From Diadema setosum (lineage: Eukaryota > Echinodermata > Echinoidea > Diadematoida > Diadematidae): a stretch of 64,000 nucleotides of DNA. A program made the position numbers and the translations under genes. The notes under the pieces were generated by a model. That model saw only the letters and a list, made by a program, of their open reading frames with translations, was not told the origin of the DNA and did not search any database. The stretch's first letter is position 1. Each line of letters opens with the position of its first letter. The stretch lies in NCBI GenBank assembly GCA_033980235.1, contig CM067069.1, forward strand, positions 2,348,255 through 2,412,254. Direction: 5' to 3'. This document shows, piece after piece, positions 1-12,222 of the stretch.

Positions 1-183
1 CAGAAGCCGCCCCCAGCCTTTTGAGAAACCCTTGACATGTCACTGGCTGTCAGTGTCTACATCTTCATCAAATCCATCAAAACAAAATTAAGTGCAGGCT
101 TGAGTATTGCTTCGGTGGCAAACCCATCATGGGCACGTCAACACTGTAATACTTTCTCCTAATGGGTGTCCTGGTGCTCTATA

Positions 184-201
184 CCCCCCCCCCCCCCCCC
201 C
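184..201. repeat. Poly-C tract
   Basis: An uninterrupted run of 18 C. It is one of 14 G or C homopolymers of 10 or more bases in this window. Confidence 0.95.
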
Positions 202-301
202 ATCTCGCTCTTAAAGGACTTCTGTAGATTTCATTCAAGTGTAGCAGTAGTCACCATATTTGGAAATGTTTGCATCTGTTCATGTCTGTTATGATATCCT
301 A

Positions 302-414
302 AGATGCTACTCGTTGATAGTATTCAAAATGAAAAAGATTTCCTTCCACACTGATCAGAAAAAAAAACTTTTTCATTATCTGTCCACATTCTATAACACA
401 TAATCTTAATTTCT
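302..414 (-). repeat. Inverted duplication, left arm
   Basis: Read on the minus strand, this segment matches 780-893 on the plus strand at roughly 80 percent by eye, including the shared stretch GTTATAGAATGTGGACAGAT and a following T-run. The arms are separated by about 365 bp that hold a piggyBac-type mini-element at 594-686. It is either a foldback element or an inverted local duplication. The minus-strand frame is open but shows no domain. Confidence 0.65.
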
Positions 415-593
415 GTTTATGGAGAATCATTGGTGCTCTCAAATACATGCTTTGCAAATTTCTCATTAAACTCTTCCAATGGGCATGAACCAAAAAACTC
501 CTGATAGACATGCAACATGTAACTGAGAAGTTTCCGTTGGGATGACATATTCATAGATGTACTGCCAGGCAAACCTTCCCATGGATCTCTTCC

Positions 594-686
594 TTAACCC
601 GTTGAAGACGGGCTGGTTTTGTTACAACACACATTCCCAATAGACCCCTGCCCGAATATACTCGGGACTCTTTCTCAATGGGTTAA
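594..686 (+). mobile_element. piggyBac-type mini-MITE (family A), copy 1
   Basis: The element is flanked by TTAA, opens with CCCGTTGAAGACG and closes with a decayed complement ending in GGG. The internal palindrome is present with one change (CCCGAATATACTCGGG). TTAA duplication with CCC/GGG ends is the piggyBac signature; no transposase fits in 93 bp. Orientation is defined as the strand reading GGCTGATTTTGCTACAAC. Confidence 0.7.
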
Positions 687-779
687 ATTTTTGAAGGAAT
701 TCTATGGAGCAATGTTGCAGAAAACACAAATTTTGATCAGGTGTATTTTTCAGGATATGATCGTATATAAAATAAACAA

Positions 780-893
780 CAACAGAAGGTAAGAATATGT
801 GTTATAGAATGTGGACAGATAATGAACAAAAAAAGTTTTTTTTTTTATCAATGTGGAAAGAAATCTTTGTTTTGAGTACTTTTAACTGGTAGC
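780..893 (+). repeat. Inverted duplication, right arm
   Basis: Inverted partner of 302-414. Differences are scattered substitutions plus a 4-5-base indel beside the T-run, so the duplication is old or both arms are diverged copies of a dispersed repeat. Confidence 0.65.
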
Positions 894-2985
894 AAAAACT
901 GGTGGCACCTTTAGATACATTGGAAGAATGGATATGGGATTAAACCTGTGTATGAATTATCTCTCCTCTAAATGTTAAACAGCTATACAGAGTCGTGGGT
1001 TGCATAACACAAAAGCGGTATGACCCAGCATTCCCCAGTGTCGCAATGCATCTGTCCTTATTCTTCCCCATTTGACACACGACACCAAAAACCTCACCCA
1101 GAGCTGGAGGGTGATAACACTCTGTCTTCCACCCACCAGAAGAGGAAGCCGGGGCTTACAGGGTTACTGGGCTGCGGCTATATTCGCACCGCAAATGGGC
1201 ACGTTAGTTAGATTATGTCATCAGCGGCGGGGCTCAAATTTTCCTTGCCGTGGGTTTTTTTTTTTTTTTTCATCCAGGATGAAAATTGCTCTTGGGGAGA
1301 AAGGTATCGTATTGTCAGATTAAAGGGACAGATGAGATATAGTCTAGCAAATGTTGGGACATGTTTCATAACCAGGGAATTCACATAGAATTGCTCCAGT
1401 CCTGAAGTACATGCACGTGTACGTATTGAGTTTTAGTTGTACCAAATTCTTGAGGTGACATCTGTTAACTAAATGCTTACATTATGCAGGTATGAAGTAT
1501 TGTGGTGTCTTTGCAGCTACAGGTCACAATAATCATTTTATCTTGGTAAATCTATCTATTTCATATGAATAAAACTTCTCTAAAAAGTGTTTTATTTAAA
1601 GTCTGTGTTTCATGTCTGGATTCATAAATTTCCTTAAAGCACAAAGTTCAGTGAGTAACTGACTAAAACATTTTATCTTTCTTGGAGAAAATGATAAGTA
1701 AGGTCGAGTACTTGCTAGTAGGGAAATTGAGATCTCAGTAGAAATCACGGAGACAAAACAAAATTCTTTTGAATTTGACTTTACAATTGGCTTCACCTAA
1801 TCCAGGTTATATTTTTCTTAGTGCTTGTGTGAGAGTCACAAGATAAGCAATTCAGGGCTTGAAGGCAAGTAGGTTAATCAAAAAAGGATATTGATGAAGA
1901 GTTACCAAGTCCCCTCTTGCGCTTTGTGCAAATCAGCTGCATAAACAGAGTCTTCGACGACGCGGTAAATGTCATTCCAAGCTTATTTACCGACCTTGAG
2001 ATGGTGGCAGAAATATGAACGCTAGCATATTTCGCGGTCAACCCGAATCTCTCCCCCATATTACCATGACTGCTGGGGCTTGTTGATTTGCTCCTCAGTA
2101 GAATATGGATTTATTGTTTTCTTGTTTTGTTTTGTTTTTACATCTTCAGGTATTTCAAATTCTTTTCGGAGGATGACTTGGAGGTATGACTTCAGAATAT
2201 TCCGTCATGCACCATGAAATGTGATTAACATTTTCATCCATTAGGTGCAGTGGGATGTGGGGGGATGGAATGGAAGAAACTTGCCTGATTTCACAAATTG
2301 TCATGAGTGGAATTGCTTTTTGTTAGCAGAATAAGATGTTGAACTGCTGAGAGTTGTGAGAGAGGAGATTGTGCCTATGAGTATTGGTAGTAGATATTTC
2401 TTAAGGTATTTTGTAATCCATTTATATTCCTATACATCCCTTGTGAAGGGGTACACTAGAAGAAAAAAACTTTTGTCATTTTATTGCTATCATCTGGGCA
2501 TTGTTTCGTATCATGTTCAAACTGGAATAATGCGACATCTTATGATGTGATTTCATTTCTGCTTTGAGTCTCTTGGTTGAAATATTTAATGGCAATACAG
2601 ACTAGGTCTTGAGGGTTAGGTGCAAATCCAGACCCTTTAATCTGATTAATCCCTTACACCAAATGGCATACAAAAGCTTTTGTGCAGCCAGGTGGTGGAT
2701 TGTACATATCGACTCTGGACTGGGATAAGCCTCGTTTTGTACGCCTTATCAGGGTCATGGTCACAAAGTGACAGGTCATATAGGAAGCAGCATTTATCAC
2801 AGAATGACATAAAATAGGATCAGACACATGTAAGTTAGAAGTATTTTATGATATTTACGAAGCTTTGTGGTGGGCATTGCCTTGGAAGAAGAAAACATAT
2901 GAGTGTGAGATGTAACTTTGAGTCTTACTAATCATCACATCCAAACATTTAAGTTTAAAACATGCCTTTATTATGCCCTTCCTGC
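894..2985. other. No gene recognised; mostly unique DNA
   Basis: Short open frames only, none with a domain. A T-run lies at 1255-1270. A GC-balanced island at about 1890-2070 (motifs such as CGACGACGCGGTAAATG) differs in composition from its AT-rich surroundings and could be conserved regulatory DNA or an untranslated exon; this is inference from composition only. Confidence 0.5.
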
Positions 2986-3078
2986 TTAACCCATTGAGGA
3001 CGGGCTGATTTTGCTATAACATGCATTTCCCATAGACACCTGCAAGAGTTTTCTCAGGACTCGTCCTCAACGGGTTAA
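2986..3078 (+). mobile_element. piggyBac-type mini-MITE (family A), copy 2
   Basis: TTAA-CCCATTGAGGACG at the left, CGTCCTCAACGGG-TTAA at the right. The internal palindrome has decayed here (AAGAGTTTTCTCAGG). It abuts copy 3 head to head, sharing one TTAA. Confidence 0.75.
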
Positions 3079-3167
3079 CCCGTTGAGGACGAGTCCCAAG
3101 TATACTCGGGCAGGTGTCTATGGGAAATGTGTATTGTAGCAAAATCAGTCCATCCTCATTGGGTTAA
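3075..3167 (-). mobile_element. piggyBac-type mini-MITE (family A), copy 3
   Basis: Opposite orientation to copy 2 and starts in the same TTAA (3075-3078). CCCGTTGAGGACG opens it; it closes with CATCCTCATTGGG-TTAA. The internal palindrome is CCCAAGTATACTCGGG, one base off perfect. Confidence 0.75.
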
Positions 3168-3728
3168 TAGAGAAAAAGAAGAACAAATGAGCAGAATTGA
3201 ATATTTCATCTCTTTTACTATGAAGAAACAGGCAGAGGCTCTTCAGAAATTGTAAGTCCTAGTGTCAATCATGCTGTGTAGACATCAAATGTGTAGGCAA
3301 AAAAAAAATGCACCAAAGGTTGCTACACTTTGCGCTACAGCTTTCATCATTTCATCGTGTAGCTCTTCTGTATTCTATTACTCCATTCTTGACAAATCTG
3401 ACACCCTGGTAATGGTTTCCAAGGCTGTACCCTTGTCACTATTTTATTCAGTACCGATAATACACAGCTCTTGTGAAGTATGAGCAGGAGAAGATGCTTA
3501 GCATTAACATCATACTGCTTTAGGGAATCTAGTGGGCTGTGCAGACGGCATGATGGTATATGATCATGTGATCGTTCAATGTACCATGAGCAAGGACAGT
3601 GTTTGTCCTGTTAATAAACCCAACCATTCGTGCTGCACAGGGGTTCTCCTTGTCCGACCTCTCCCTCCCGCAATTTCCCACTGGTACATCACAGCCACGG
3701 TTGATTACACACATGTCAGTATGCTTGC

Positions 3729-3821
3729 TTAACCCGCTGAGGACGAGTCCCCGAGTATACTTGGCAAGTGTCTATGGGAAATGTGTGTTGTAGCAAAATC
3801 AGCCCATCTTCAATGGGTTAA
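3729..3821 (-). mobile_element. piggyBac-type mini-MITE (family A), copy 4
   Basis: TTAACCCGCTGAGGACGAG at the left and CTTCAATGGGTTAA at the right, with the same interior in minus orientation. It lies about 560 bp from the head-to-head pair. Confidence 0.75.
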
Positions 3822-3839
3822 TGGCCAGTGGAGCCAACC

Positions 3840-3864
3840 ACTACCACCACCACCACCACCACCT
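3840..3864. repeat. (CCA)n microsatellite
   Basis: About seven CCA/ACC units directly after family A copy 4. Confidence 0.9.
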
Positions 3865-4171
3865 AAATGGGTGTCTAGACAGGACTATAGATGGGGGCGG
3901 GGGAACAGATCTGGATGTCAGTGTGTGCTATCATTGCATGGATGAAAAAAATTGAAAAATGTGAGAAGACAGCTTTCTTGTTTTTCCTTCTTCCATGACT
4001 CTACAGAAGTCAATCCTGAGTATATAAAGGCCTAGATCTCTAAATGAGTGGCCACATACATTGTAACAAGCTCACATACACAAAGAAGAAGAAGGAAAAT
4101 GTAAAGAAATATCAGGCATTGACAAGTAACAAAATATATGTTTTAGAATGTGTGATTATGAAGCCATAAAA

Positions 4172-4416
4172 CAGGGCTCAACAGTCATTTTTTTTTCTCT
4201 AGTTCAGGCCACTAGAATCATTTAATTCTATATTTCAGTTGTCCAAAATAGATATACAGTGGCCTGAACTGAAAGGAAACATAACAATCCATTTTAAATC
4301 TTGGTTGCCCAATAGTGCAACCAAAAGATAACCTCTTTTGAAATTTGGTGGCCCAACATTAATTTTTAGTTGCCCCGGGCCATTGGGCCACAGGTCATTG
4401 CTAATGTCAAGCCCTG
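4172..4416. mobile_element. hAT-like MITE (family K), copy 1
   Basis: Ends CAGGGCTCAACAG and CTAATGTCAAGCCCTG are imperfect inverted repeats, with CAGGG/CCCTG termini typical of hAT elements. The interior carries GGAAACATAACAATCC and TTGCCCAAT, shared with 44,366-44,582. The flanks CCATAAAA and CATAATAG are only loosely similar, so a target duplication is not clear. Confidence 0.55.
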
Positions 4417-4819
4417 CATAATAGCACAACTGCTGCCATATTTTTGTTGAACTCTCTGGCACATAATCAGTAATGCTTGTGACATGGTCTGTCAGTATTG
4501 TCCCAGAGCTTATGTGTCTCATGCACTTTACGCTGAAGAAGAGTTAGTACCCTTTCTTCCTGGTTGTCTCCAGCAAGCCGCTATCTGTGTTATTGTCTAC
4601 TCTTCCACCATGTGCGTGAGTGCGTAATTAAAATACCACCTGTCAAATAAGTTGCTACTTCTGCACCAGGGAACTGCAAATAATGTGTGGGTGTGGGTGT
4701 GGTTGTGTAAGGTGTTTGTCTGCATAGTATTAGTACATGTTAGTGTAAGTGTCATTTCTTGCATGTAGCAAGGAGTTAGGTTGTGCATACAAGGTAAACA
4801 CATAAAGAAACATATGAAT

Positions 4820-4857
4820 GCATTTGAGGCCCAAAACCACTATTTCGGCACAATTGG
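4820..4857 (+). repeat. 38-bp inverted terminal repeat, left
   Basis: Matches the reverse complement of 9012-9049 at 36 of 38 positions; the core is GGCCCAAAACCACTATTTCG. The only occurrences I see in the window are this pair. Confidence 0.75.
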
Positions 4858-5018
4858 ACAATCGCAAAACGCGAAAATTAAAGTTTTTAGAATAGGTTTC
4901 ATTTTTATACCAATCCATGACACAAATATTCAAGTTTGTAGTTGAAAAATATGAACACACAATCTTGCTTTATTTTTGTGGTGTGATAATTTCTTTCATA
5001 GGGCGTAGATTTCATCAT

Positions 5019-5797
5019 GTAACATACGTTACCAATGTCATTCTATTTCAAATGCTTTAAGATTGGTGACTACAGTCTATGATTGAGATAATTATGCGTC
5101 AGATGTGAAGTATACCATCGGCTGCCATGTTTGTAAATGCTGCCTGCAGATGGGAAGGATGGCAAATGACCTGTATGCTATACTGAACACAGCATGTCCT
5201 ATGGTGTTAAATCTTATTTCATTTAATGTTCATTAGTTTTCTCGATAATTTGATGTCAGACTTTCTTCAGAAAATATTTTCAACATTTATCAGTCCCAAA
5301 TTGCCGGCCAATTCTTGAGTATCATCGTTGAAACATGTGAATCTATGTGCGCAAAAATATATTCGTCAGATGCCACGTAACGTATGTTTCACGTTAATGT
5401 AACGTAAGTTACAAAGATAATACTACTACATGTGCAAGTGATTTTGGTACTTTTTCTTTTTGGTTTTGGTATATATTCTTACATTAATTTCTCGTCAACT
5501 CTAAGTGAACGTATATTATAACAAGACGTTGCAATATCCTGGTGATACAATTCTCAAAATTTACAATTGAAATAGTTGTAAAACTGCAAGACTTTATAAC
5601 ATGTCCGCGTATAAACTCTGGAGTAGAACATTAATCCGTTACTGCTGATATTTTGAAGACAATTGGCTTCATACTTATGAATTTATGGCATTGAAATGAT
5701 AAGAGTTGGGAACATGCTTTCACGTGCCTTCACGGACGAAAATATTGTCATGATGTACGTGTAATATAAAACGAGTGGTGGGTAACGTAGGTTTCAC
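5019..5797. repeat. Palindromic GTAAC(N4)GTTAC motifs, left cluster
   Basis: Four copies: 5019-5033 (GTAACATACGTTACC), 5375-5391, 5399-5412 (GTAACGTAAGTTAC) and 5781-5797. The middle two lie 24 bp apart. A more degenerate copy may lie at 5830-5845. Confidence 0.75.
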
Positions 5798-6483
5798 TTC
5801 AATTTTGGAAGTTTTCGTATGCTTGACGTCTTGTAACGTGTCTTCATATTGATGTCTTGTAACTTGTTTTTGTCAGCTGTCACTTCATGCTGTTAAAAGA
5901 TATGTTTCGAATCCATAACTTTACAGACTCCATAACTTTGCTGTCGCAACAGTTATTCTATGTAGGAACAGTTTGAAAATAGCAGTTGCAATACAATAGT
6001 ATTCACAACATTTTTAACACTTGTATGAAACAAGAAACGGCAGAAACGAGATGGATACTCTATTAAAGTGCTTCATAATGAACAATAACGCCGTATTGCT
6101 TGTATTTGAAATTTCTGAACTCGGTAAACAAGAGATATGGACAGAAGGAACCAAGAAATGTTCTTTGTTAATTAAATAAATGACCACTTTACTAAGTTGA
6201 CTATGGCAAATGAGATCGATGAAATAACGTCAAATTACATAGTTGCATTAGCACAATACTGGGTAGGATGAATGCAATTGTCATTAGTGAAATGATGTAC
6301 TCGATTGTCCTTGTTAAGACAGTATAATCCACAACGATAGCAAGAATAACAAGTCTTGCATTAATGATTCTTGCCGTATCTGGAAATTGTCTCCTGCATG
6401 GAAAAATGTTTTTGAATCTTTCAAAAGGAAAGTGAAAGGACAAGTTGCTATACATGAACAACAAACGTACTGATAATGATTAC

Positions 6484-6890
6484 AGGCAGGCCCGTAAGTA
6501 GGATTTTCATGGGGTGGGGGATGGGGTCAGAGTTAGAAAAAGTCGACTACTTCCAGTTTTAATCACCTGACAGGGAGAAAAATAAAAACTCCCGTGCGAT
6601 TTTTTCTTTTGTTTCATTTCTTTTACCGCGTTTCATCGACTGACAAGCAAGAAAAAAAAAAGAAAGAAAAGAAAATTGAAGAAATATAAAGAAAGGCTTC
6701 AGCTTAATTCTATGCTGCCAGTACAAGCCCAATTTCATGTTTTTTTATTTGTTTATTTCAAACTGGGGAGGAGGATTCTGCGATTAATTTTTTCTTTTTA
6801 TTTCCTTTTATTTATATTTTGACTGCTGGCAAAGGGGCGGGGGACCTCGAACCCCTTCCCCTATGGTTACCCTGGTAGGGTAAATAAAAA
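6484..6890. repeat. Old dispersed repeat inside family F
   Basis: Begins GGCAGGCCCGTAAGTAGG followed by a G-rich stretch, and ends with a C-rich CCCCTATGGTTACCCTG. The G-rich and C-rich ends resemble widespread metazoan repeats with complementary ends, but the match is loose and boundaries are estimates. Confidence 0.35.
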
Positions 6891-7512
6891 AAAAAAAAAG
6901 ATGCGTGACTTTGTTTCTTCTTTTTTTGTCAACTACGCGACGGGTACATGTTTTTTTTTTTCTTGAATCTTTGCTTAGAGATATGATTTTTCGCCAATCT
7001 GATTGCAGCTTATACGTTCCCTATATATGGGGTTTTAATCTCAGCACTGCTCTTCCCCATTGCAACTGCATTAACTTCAACGAGAAGGAAGAACAAAAAA
7101 TGTTGATGTCTTAAACATATATCTTACTGAAACATATATCACTATAATTATTATTAGCATTATTATAAAATAAATCATGTAGGAATGATCTATGATGGTA
7201 TACTCAGTAATAGTTAAAATTACATTTCTTTAATGCACATGTATTTTTGTTACCTTTTCTTCATTCAAAGTGTGTTTTTCTTCACTTTGAGATAATCAAC
7301 GATATAACGACACAAATTTGAGTTAATTTTCTCCGTTAAAAATAGTCAGGTAGTAGTAAGTCACCATATTGATTTATGATAACCGAAGATAAATATAATT
7401 GAAAAGACTTATTTCCCTATGGAATTCCTTCAACTATAGTTCTAGAACAATTAAATGTTATTTTTATCCACGCACATTCTCTAAAATATCCTTTTTCAAC
7501 GACATGAATTGA

Positions 7513-8646
7513 TGAAACTTACGTTACCAAAACTAGAAACTTACGTTACTATATTAATGCAGGGACCTGATCCAATAGTTTTGAAGTAGAGATCTGCATA
7601 ATCCCTAAGTTTATTAGCTATTCATTGAATTTTCTTAAAACAATGTTAAATTCATTGTTTATACCTGGAATATGACATCATTAAAGCCAAGCTGAACATC
7701 AACGCCCACCAAACGATTTTTTAAAAGATACTATGATTATGTCCCCTTTTACTGCATCCTCCTAACAAACAAGAACATACGGCTGTAAATGAATTTGATA
7801 TGTTTTGACGGAGAAACTCATCAACATCATAACTGCAGCAATTAAATTGTCTCAAATTAAATGGGCTTTTCTGTGGATTGTCTGTTATCAACATGACAAC
7901 ATCTTGAAACTTACGTTACCAAAATTTGAAACATACGTTACGTGATAAATTGAGTGATTTATTTCAAAAAAATAAACCTGTACAGCAAAGCAATAACTGG
8001 ATTTTTACGGTGGAATCTACTGACTTAATAAAGACACAATAAACAGAAGTAAAGCATGATTCTATGAAAAACAACAACACATTTCCAACAATCAAATACT
8101 TACTCAGTTTTTCAACACATCATGTAAAGGTATTTTGCGCGCTGCCAATGCTCAAGATGCCATTGAAAGAAGTTGCTGAGCTATCCCATGACCTCAAATC
8201 GACGGCACAGATTCGAGAAATGTACATTTAGGTGGTAATTAATGGTGTAATTAAGCTTTCTGTCATTTGGTGGTAACGTAAGTTACATCACGTATGTTAC
8301 ACTTGTGGATTAAATCGTATAAGTTAGCAACATAATAATGAATCTTTTGCCACCCATGGGTATGACGACAATCTACTCCATTAGTCTCAACTCTAGAACA
8401 ATCATTCAGAGCCATGCACCTTCATACTTTTTACAAAGATGGTAACGTATGTTACTTCCCTTAAATCTACCTTTTTAAAATCTATATTTGCGAGATTAGC
8501 AGTCGCATGTCTTTTGAAGCTGAGTGATGAAATATCTTTTAACATAAACTTACACCCCTTTTGGTCAGAAAAACAATACAATTGTGTAGTACTCACTGTA
8601 ATAGCATAATCAAGTTGGCAGTACAAAGATGGTAACGTATGTTTCA
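7513..8646. repeat. Palindromic GTAAC(N4)GTTAC motifs, right cluster
   Basis: Eight copies: 7513, 7536, 7905, 7927 in the GAAACTTACGTTAC orientation, then 8272, 8288, 8441, 8631 in the GGTAACGTATGTTAC orientation. Pairs at 7513/7536 and 7905/7927 are spaced 22-23 bp. The last two share an extended left context, ACAAAGATGGTAACGTATGT. Confidence 0.8.
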
Positions 8647-9011
8647 GCGGATCTGGCGACACATTTCCATCAGTTATTTTGTTGATAAAGAATGGTTAGT
8701 TTAAAAAGTTGTGTTAGGTTTTCATAGAACCTTAAGCCACTTTTCTAAAACCGTGAGTGAGCTTCCTCTTTATGCCCATATTTTCCCACAAAGTTGAGAA
8801 AATATTAAAAATCATCGTTGGCGACATGCACTTTTAAGCCTGTTGGCCGAACTTAACCCCCCACCAATGGCTTAGTGGTATAATTTCGCCTTCGAAATGA
8901 TTTCAGTTTTTGTTTATATGTCCCTTGGCATCACATAAAATCACAGGGGCATTTTGAAAGAGCTTTTTATCTCTCCTAGGTGAATAGGAACATAAGCGAC
9001 ACGATTTTTGA

Positions 9012-9049
9012 CCAATTGCGCCGAAATAGTGGTTTTGGGCCTTAAATGC
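9012..9049 (-). repeat. 38-bp inverted terminal repeat, right
   Basis: Inverted partner of 4820-4857 with two mismatches. Together they delimit the region holding all GTAAC(N4)GTTAC motifs. Confidence 0.75.
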
Positions 9050-11711
9050 TATTAAAGGAGGCATCTGGATGATTTTCATACTTTTACATTTGAACAATGA
9101 TAAACTAGTTATACTGGACACAGAGTTTCATAATCTATCTTGACTGGGATGAGGAATAAGAATGTTTTCAAAATTTATAATATTATATTCTGATGGTAAA
9201 TGAGGGAGTAAATGTTTGCCAAGTTTAAGACTTCTTTGTAATGAACCACATCTTTTCATGGCTCATGGAGGAGCCATTTTCCAGGTAACGGTTTAATGAT
9301 TTATAGGGTCACTTTCTGTTCTTGGCTGAGATGGACTCTCCCTTCTGATGTAGGGATTTTAAGTTCAGACAGAGGAGAAAAGGGAAAAGTAGAAAAAGAG
9401 CAGGGCAAGGAACTATGACAGAAAGGTGTCATCAGAATTTCTTGTAATGTTTAATTTCATTTCCAATAGAAAAAAAAAATAGTGAACACACTACAGGCTA
9501 CAATCCTGCTATACATCATATACCTACTGGTATTGTAACATGTCAACAGATTAATATTTTGATATGATTTTTCTTTTTTTAATATCCGAACGTGGCTTAT
9601 TTTAAAGTTTGACGTACTAACTCTGTCTTGGGAATATAAAGAGATTTAAGAGGCGGGATAGTCTCTCTTTTTTCCATTAGAAGCAAAACTTTCATATATT
9701 CCACAGTAAGCTGTTTTTAGTCTATGCAGAGCATGTTACAGTCCCTCGTGGGGAAACATGATGACATTAACACACATTAGCAGTCAACACTTTTTTACGC
9801 AAGGCATCGTCTGAGATCCGGTCCGAGTACATTTGGAAGAAAAAAGAAAATCACGACAGTCTGGGAGGTCAAATTACGAACGGAACGCCGACTGCCCGCG
9901 ATGCTCGGAGGAGAAAAAGCAGCGATGAATTGAGTGGCCTTAAGATGTCAATCCATAAGCTCCTCGGTTTAACACCACTCTCTCCATCAGCAGAATGGTC
10001 CGGGCGGGAAGAGAGGGGAGCCGAAGAAGACACTGTTTTTGGATGGTATATACCACGCATCTGTCAGTTTGGAGTGACGAGATCCTCTACCATCTGTCTG
10101 TGACACCCTCTGCTCCGGATGGAATTGTCGCAGATGGAGGGAAGCCATTCAAGGAGACTCTCCTTATACGAATTTCTCCCATTTCAAGCACGGAGTGGGA
10201 CTAAAGTGCTAAATTTGAACACAAGTTGACTGAGATGATATGAAATGCATGTGTACCGTCACATTTTAATTTTTTACTCATTTAATAAAGATCTGTCAGG
10301 TTGTTGTCCTTTGCCATAGTGGCTGTTGATATGTCAAAGATAACATCTAGTTTACATTTATCCAAAGTTGTACTTTTTGTATTAAAGAGAGTTCAATCAA
10401 GTAAGATAAATAGTATTTTGCTTTTTTACTGAAAAAAAAGGTGTAATCAACTTCATGATAATGGCAGTCATATTCACAGACACACATTGACAGAAGACAC
10501 ACTTTTGATATGCCTAAACATTAGTACATGTGAACTCTTGCAGCTCTTGCATTGGGACTGTGCATTTGAATTCATGTAATGGCAGAATGTACCCTTATGG
10601 TACATAAGATTTAAAAAAAGAGAGAAAAACAAAACATGCTATTATGATCATAATAGAACATGCCCTTTGTAAAGATTGCTTCCAAATTAACATATTTACA
10701 GTATTGCTGTATTGCTGTATTACAGTATTGCAATGTCAAGATTAGTTCTTACAGAATGCTTTAATTGATAGTTAGGCAACATTTTTTAAAGTCCTACATT
10801 TCTTTTTAACCCAGTGATCGATTTCTTTTCACAACATTTTTGTTCTCAAATACGTCTTGAAGCTGGTCTGTATTTTTTTAAGACAAAATGTTTTCCCTGG
10901 GCAATGAATTCATAACCATCATGATGATAATTATAAAGAAATTGATTAAATGAATGATAATGATGATGATGATGAAGATGGTAGTAATACCTTTTATTTC
11001 CTTAATTTGAATACATTTACATATCTATAAATGATTATAGTACTGACAATATTGATGATTACAGCAACAACAATGCTTATAATAATGCTTGTACGGAGGA
11101 AAGAAAAATATGTGTGCTAAGTATATCATCTTACATACTACAAATAATCTTTCGAGCACATTCATTGTTTTTTTCACAAGACACTACCACTATCAAAACT
11201 GAGACGCGCATTGTTGCATAATAGTCATATCTGCAACAAAAGGTATCCTGACTACCAGACAGGTTTTCACACTAGGGATGTTCTGTTTCTCAGAGAATTG
11301 GCTATTAATTGTATCGCAGCAAGCTCTCATCCACATGACAGGGTCTTTAAGTCCATCTGACAAACAGCAGCAATACTTATTTTTGGCAGTCTGCATTGAA
11401 TTTGGAGCAATAGTGTTCCTTTTCATCCTCCAGGCATGTCCTGATTTCATGATTATGGAGAGCTTTGCACTACAAAAAGGCAGAGGGTTGAGACCTTTAG
11501 CTCAGAAGTTTGCGTAAAGTCTCAGATGGGGTCAAAGGTCACCCTTTCATATTCTTCCCCTATTTTTTTTTCCTTATGAGTTTTCAAATGCAGGCTTTTT
11601 TGTAGTTTTAACTTTTTACATCTGTTATTTTTACTTTCTTCTACATCTTTTGTTTTGCTCTTGGTTTTCATACTCTGTTTTTCCTGCTCTTTCTTTCATT
11701 TATTATGGGAA
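9050..11711. other. No gene recognised; unique DNA with one GC-balanced island
   Basis: Ordinary AT-rich sequence except about 9840-10205, which is GC-balanced and CpG-containing (for example ACGAACGGAACGCCGACTGC). Both strands stay open for 60-70 codons there without any recognisable domain. A short ATTGCTGT/ACAGTATTGC repeat lies at 10,697-10,735 and an ATGATG run near 10,960. Confidence 0.5.
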
Positions 11712-11719
11712 TGTGTGTG

Positions 11720-11774
<55 letters not shown>
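11712..11774. repeat. (TG)n microsatellite
   Basis: About 25 TG units with one TTTT interruption near the start. Confidence 0.95.
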
Positions 11775-11775
<1 letters not shown>

Positions 11776-12129
11776 AGAGTACAGATCCCTATAGTGTCAC
11801 TACAGTGCAGACCCCATTTATGGTGTTTATGGGTGAATAAAGTTGTAATTTGCTGGAGAATTCCATGGATATTATTACTGTGCACATACAGTTGAACCAT
11901 GACATTATGAGGAAGAATAACTGAAGCACATCACACTGAGTACTTCATGCTCCACCCCTTGGTTTATTGTCCTTGCAAATCATTGTGCTTTAAAGAGAAA
12001 AAAGAAGAAGATAAATGTGGCAGGTATTGATGTGAACAAAAGCAACTGGCGTATAGCACATGAAATAGAACTCTTGGTTATTTCCTGTGTCCCTTCTGAC
12101 ATATACATACTTGTCACTTGTCTTGATTT

Positions 12130-12222
12130 TAAACCTGTTTAGGATGGACTGATTTTGCTACAACACACATTTCCCACAGACACTTGCCTGAGTATACTCG
12201 GGACTCGTCCTCAGCGGGTTAA
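12130..12222 (+). mobile_element. piggyBac-type mini-MITE (family A), copy 5
   Basis: Decayed left end (TAAACCTGTTTAGGATGG) and well-kept right end (CTCGTCCTCAGCGGGTTAA). The internal palindrome keeps GAGTATACTC intact. Confidence 0.7.

Larger units (their letters stand above)
4820..9049. mobile_element. Putative 4.2-kb transposon with motif clusters (family F)
   Basis: Bounded by 38-bp inverted repeats and AT-rich inside. It encloses about 12 copies of a 14-bp palindromic motif, GTAAC(N4)GTTAC with GTTTC variants, at 5019, 5375, 5399, 5781, 7513, 7536, 7905, 7927, 8272, 8288, 8441 and 8631. I see none elsewhere in the window. Repeated internal motifs near the ends are typical of transposase-binding arrays in DNA transposons. 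No transposase frame is recognisable and no clean target duplication flanks the ends, so the superfamily is unknown. A separate repeat-like segment sits at 6484-6890. Confidence 0.5.

Noticed and set aside
6201..6464. 87-codon minus-strand frame inside the 4.2-kb element
   Set aside because: Hydrophobic, with no transposase-like feature and no continuation; treated as chance.
8860..8925. tRNA-like stretch (TGGCTTAGTGGTATAATTTC)
   Set aside because: It has an A-box-like word but no B-box (GGTTCGAATCC type) and no acceptor stem; at most a tRNA-derived relic.
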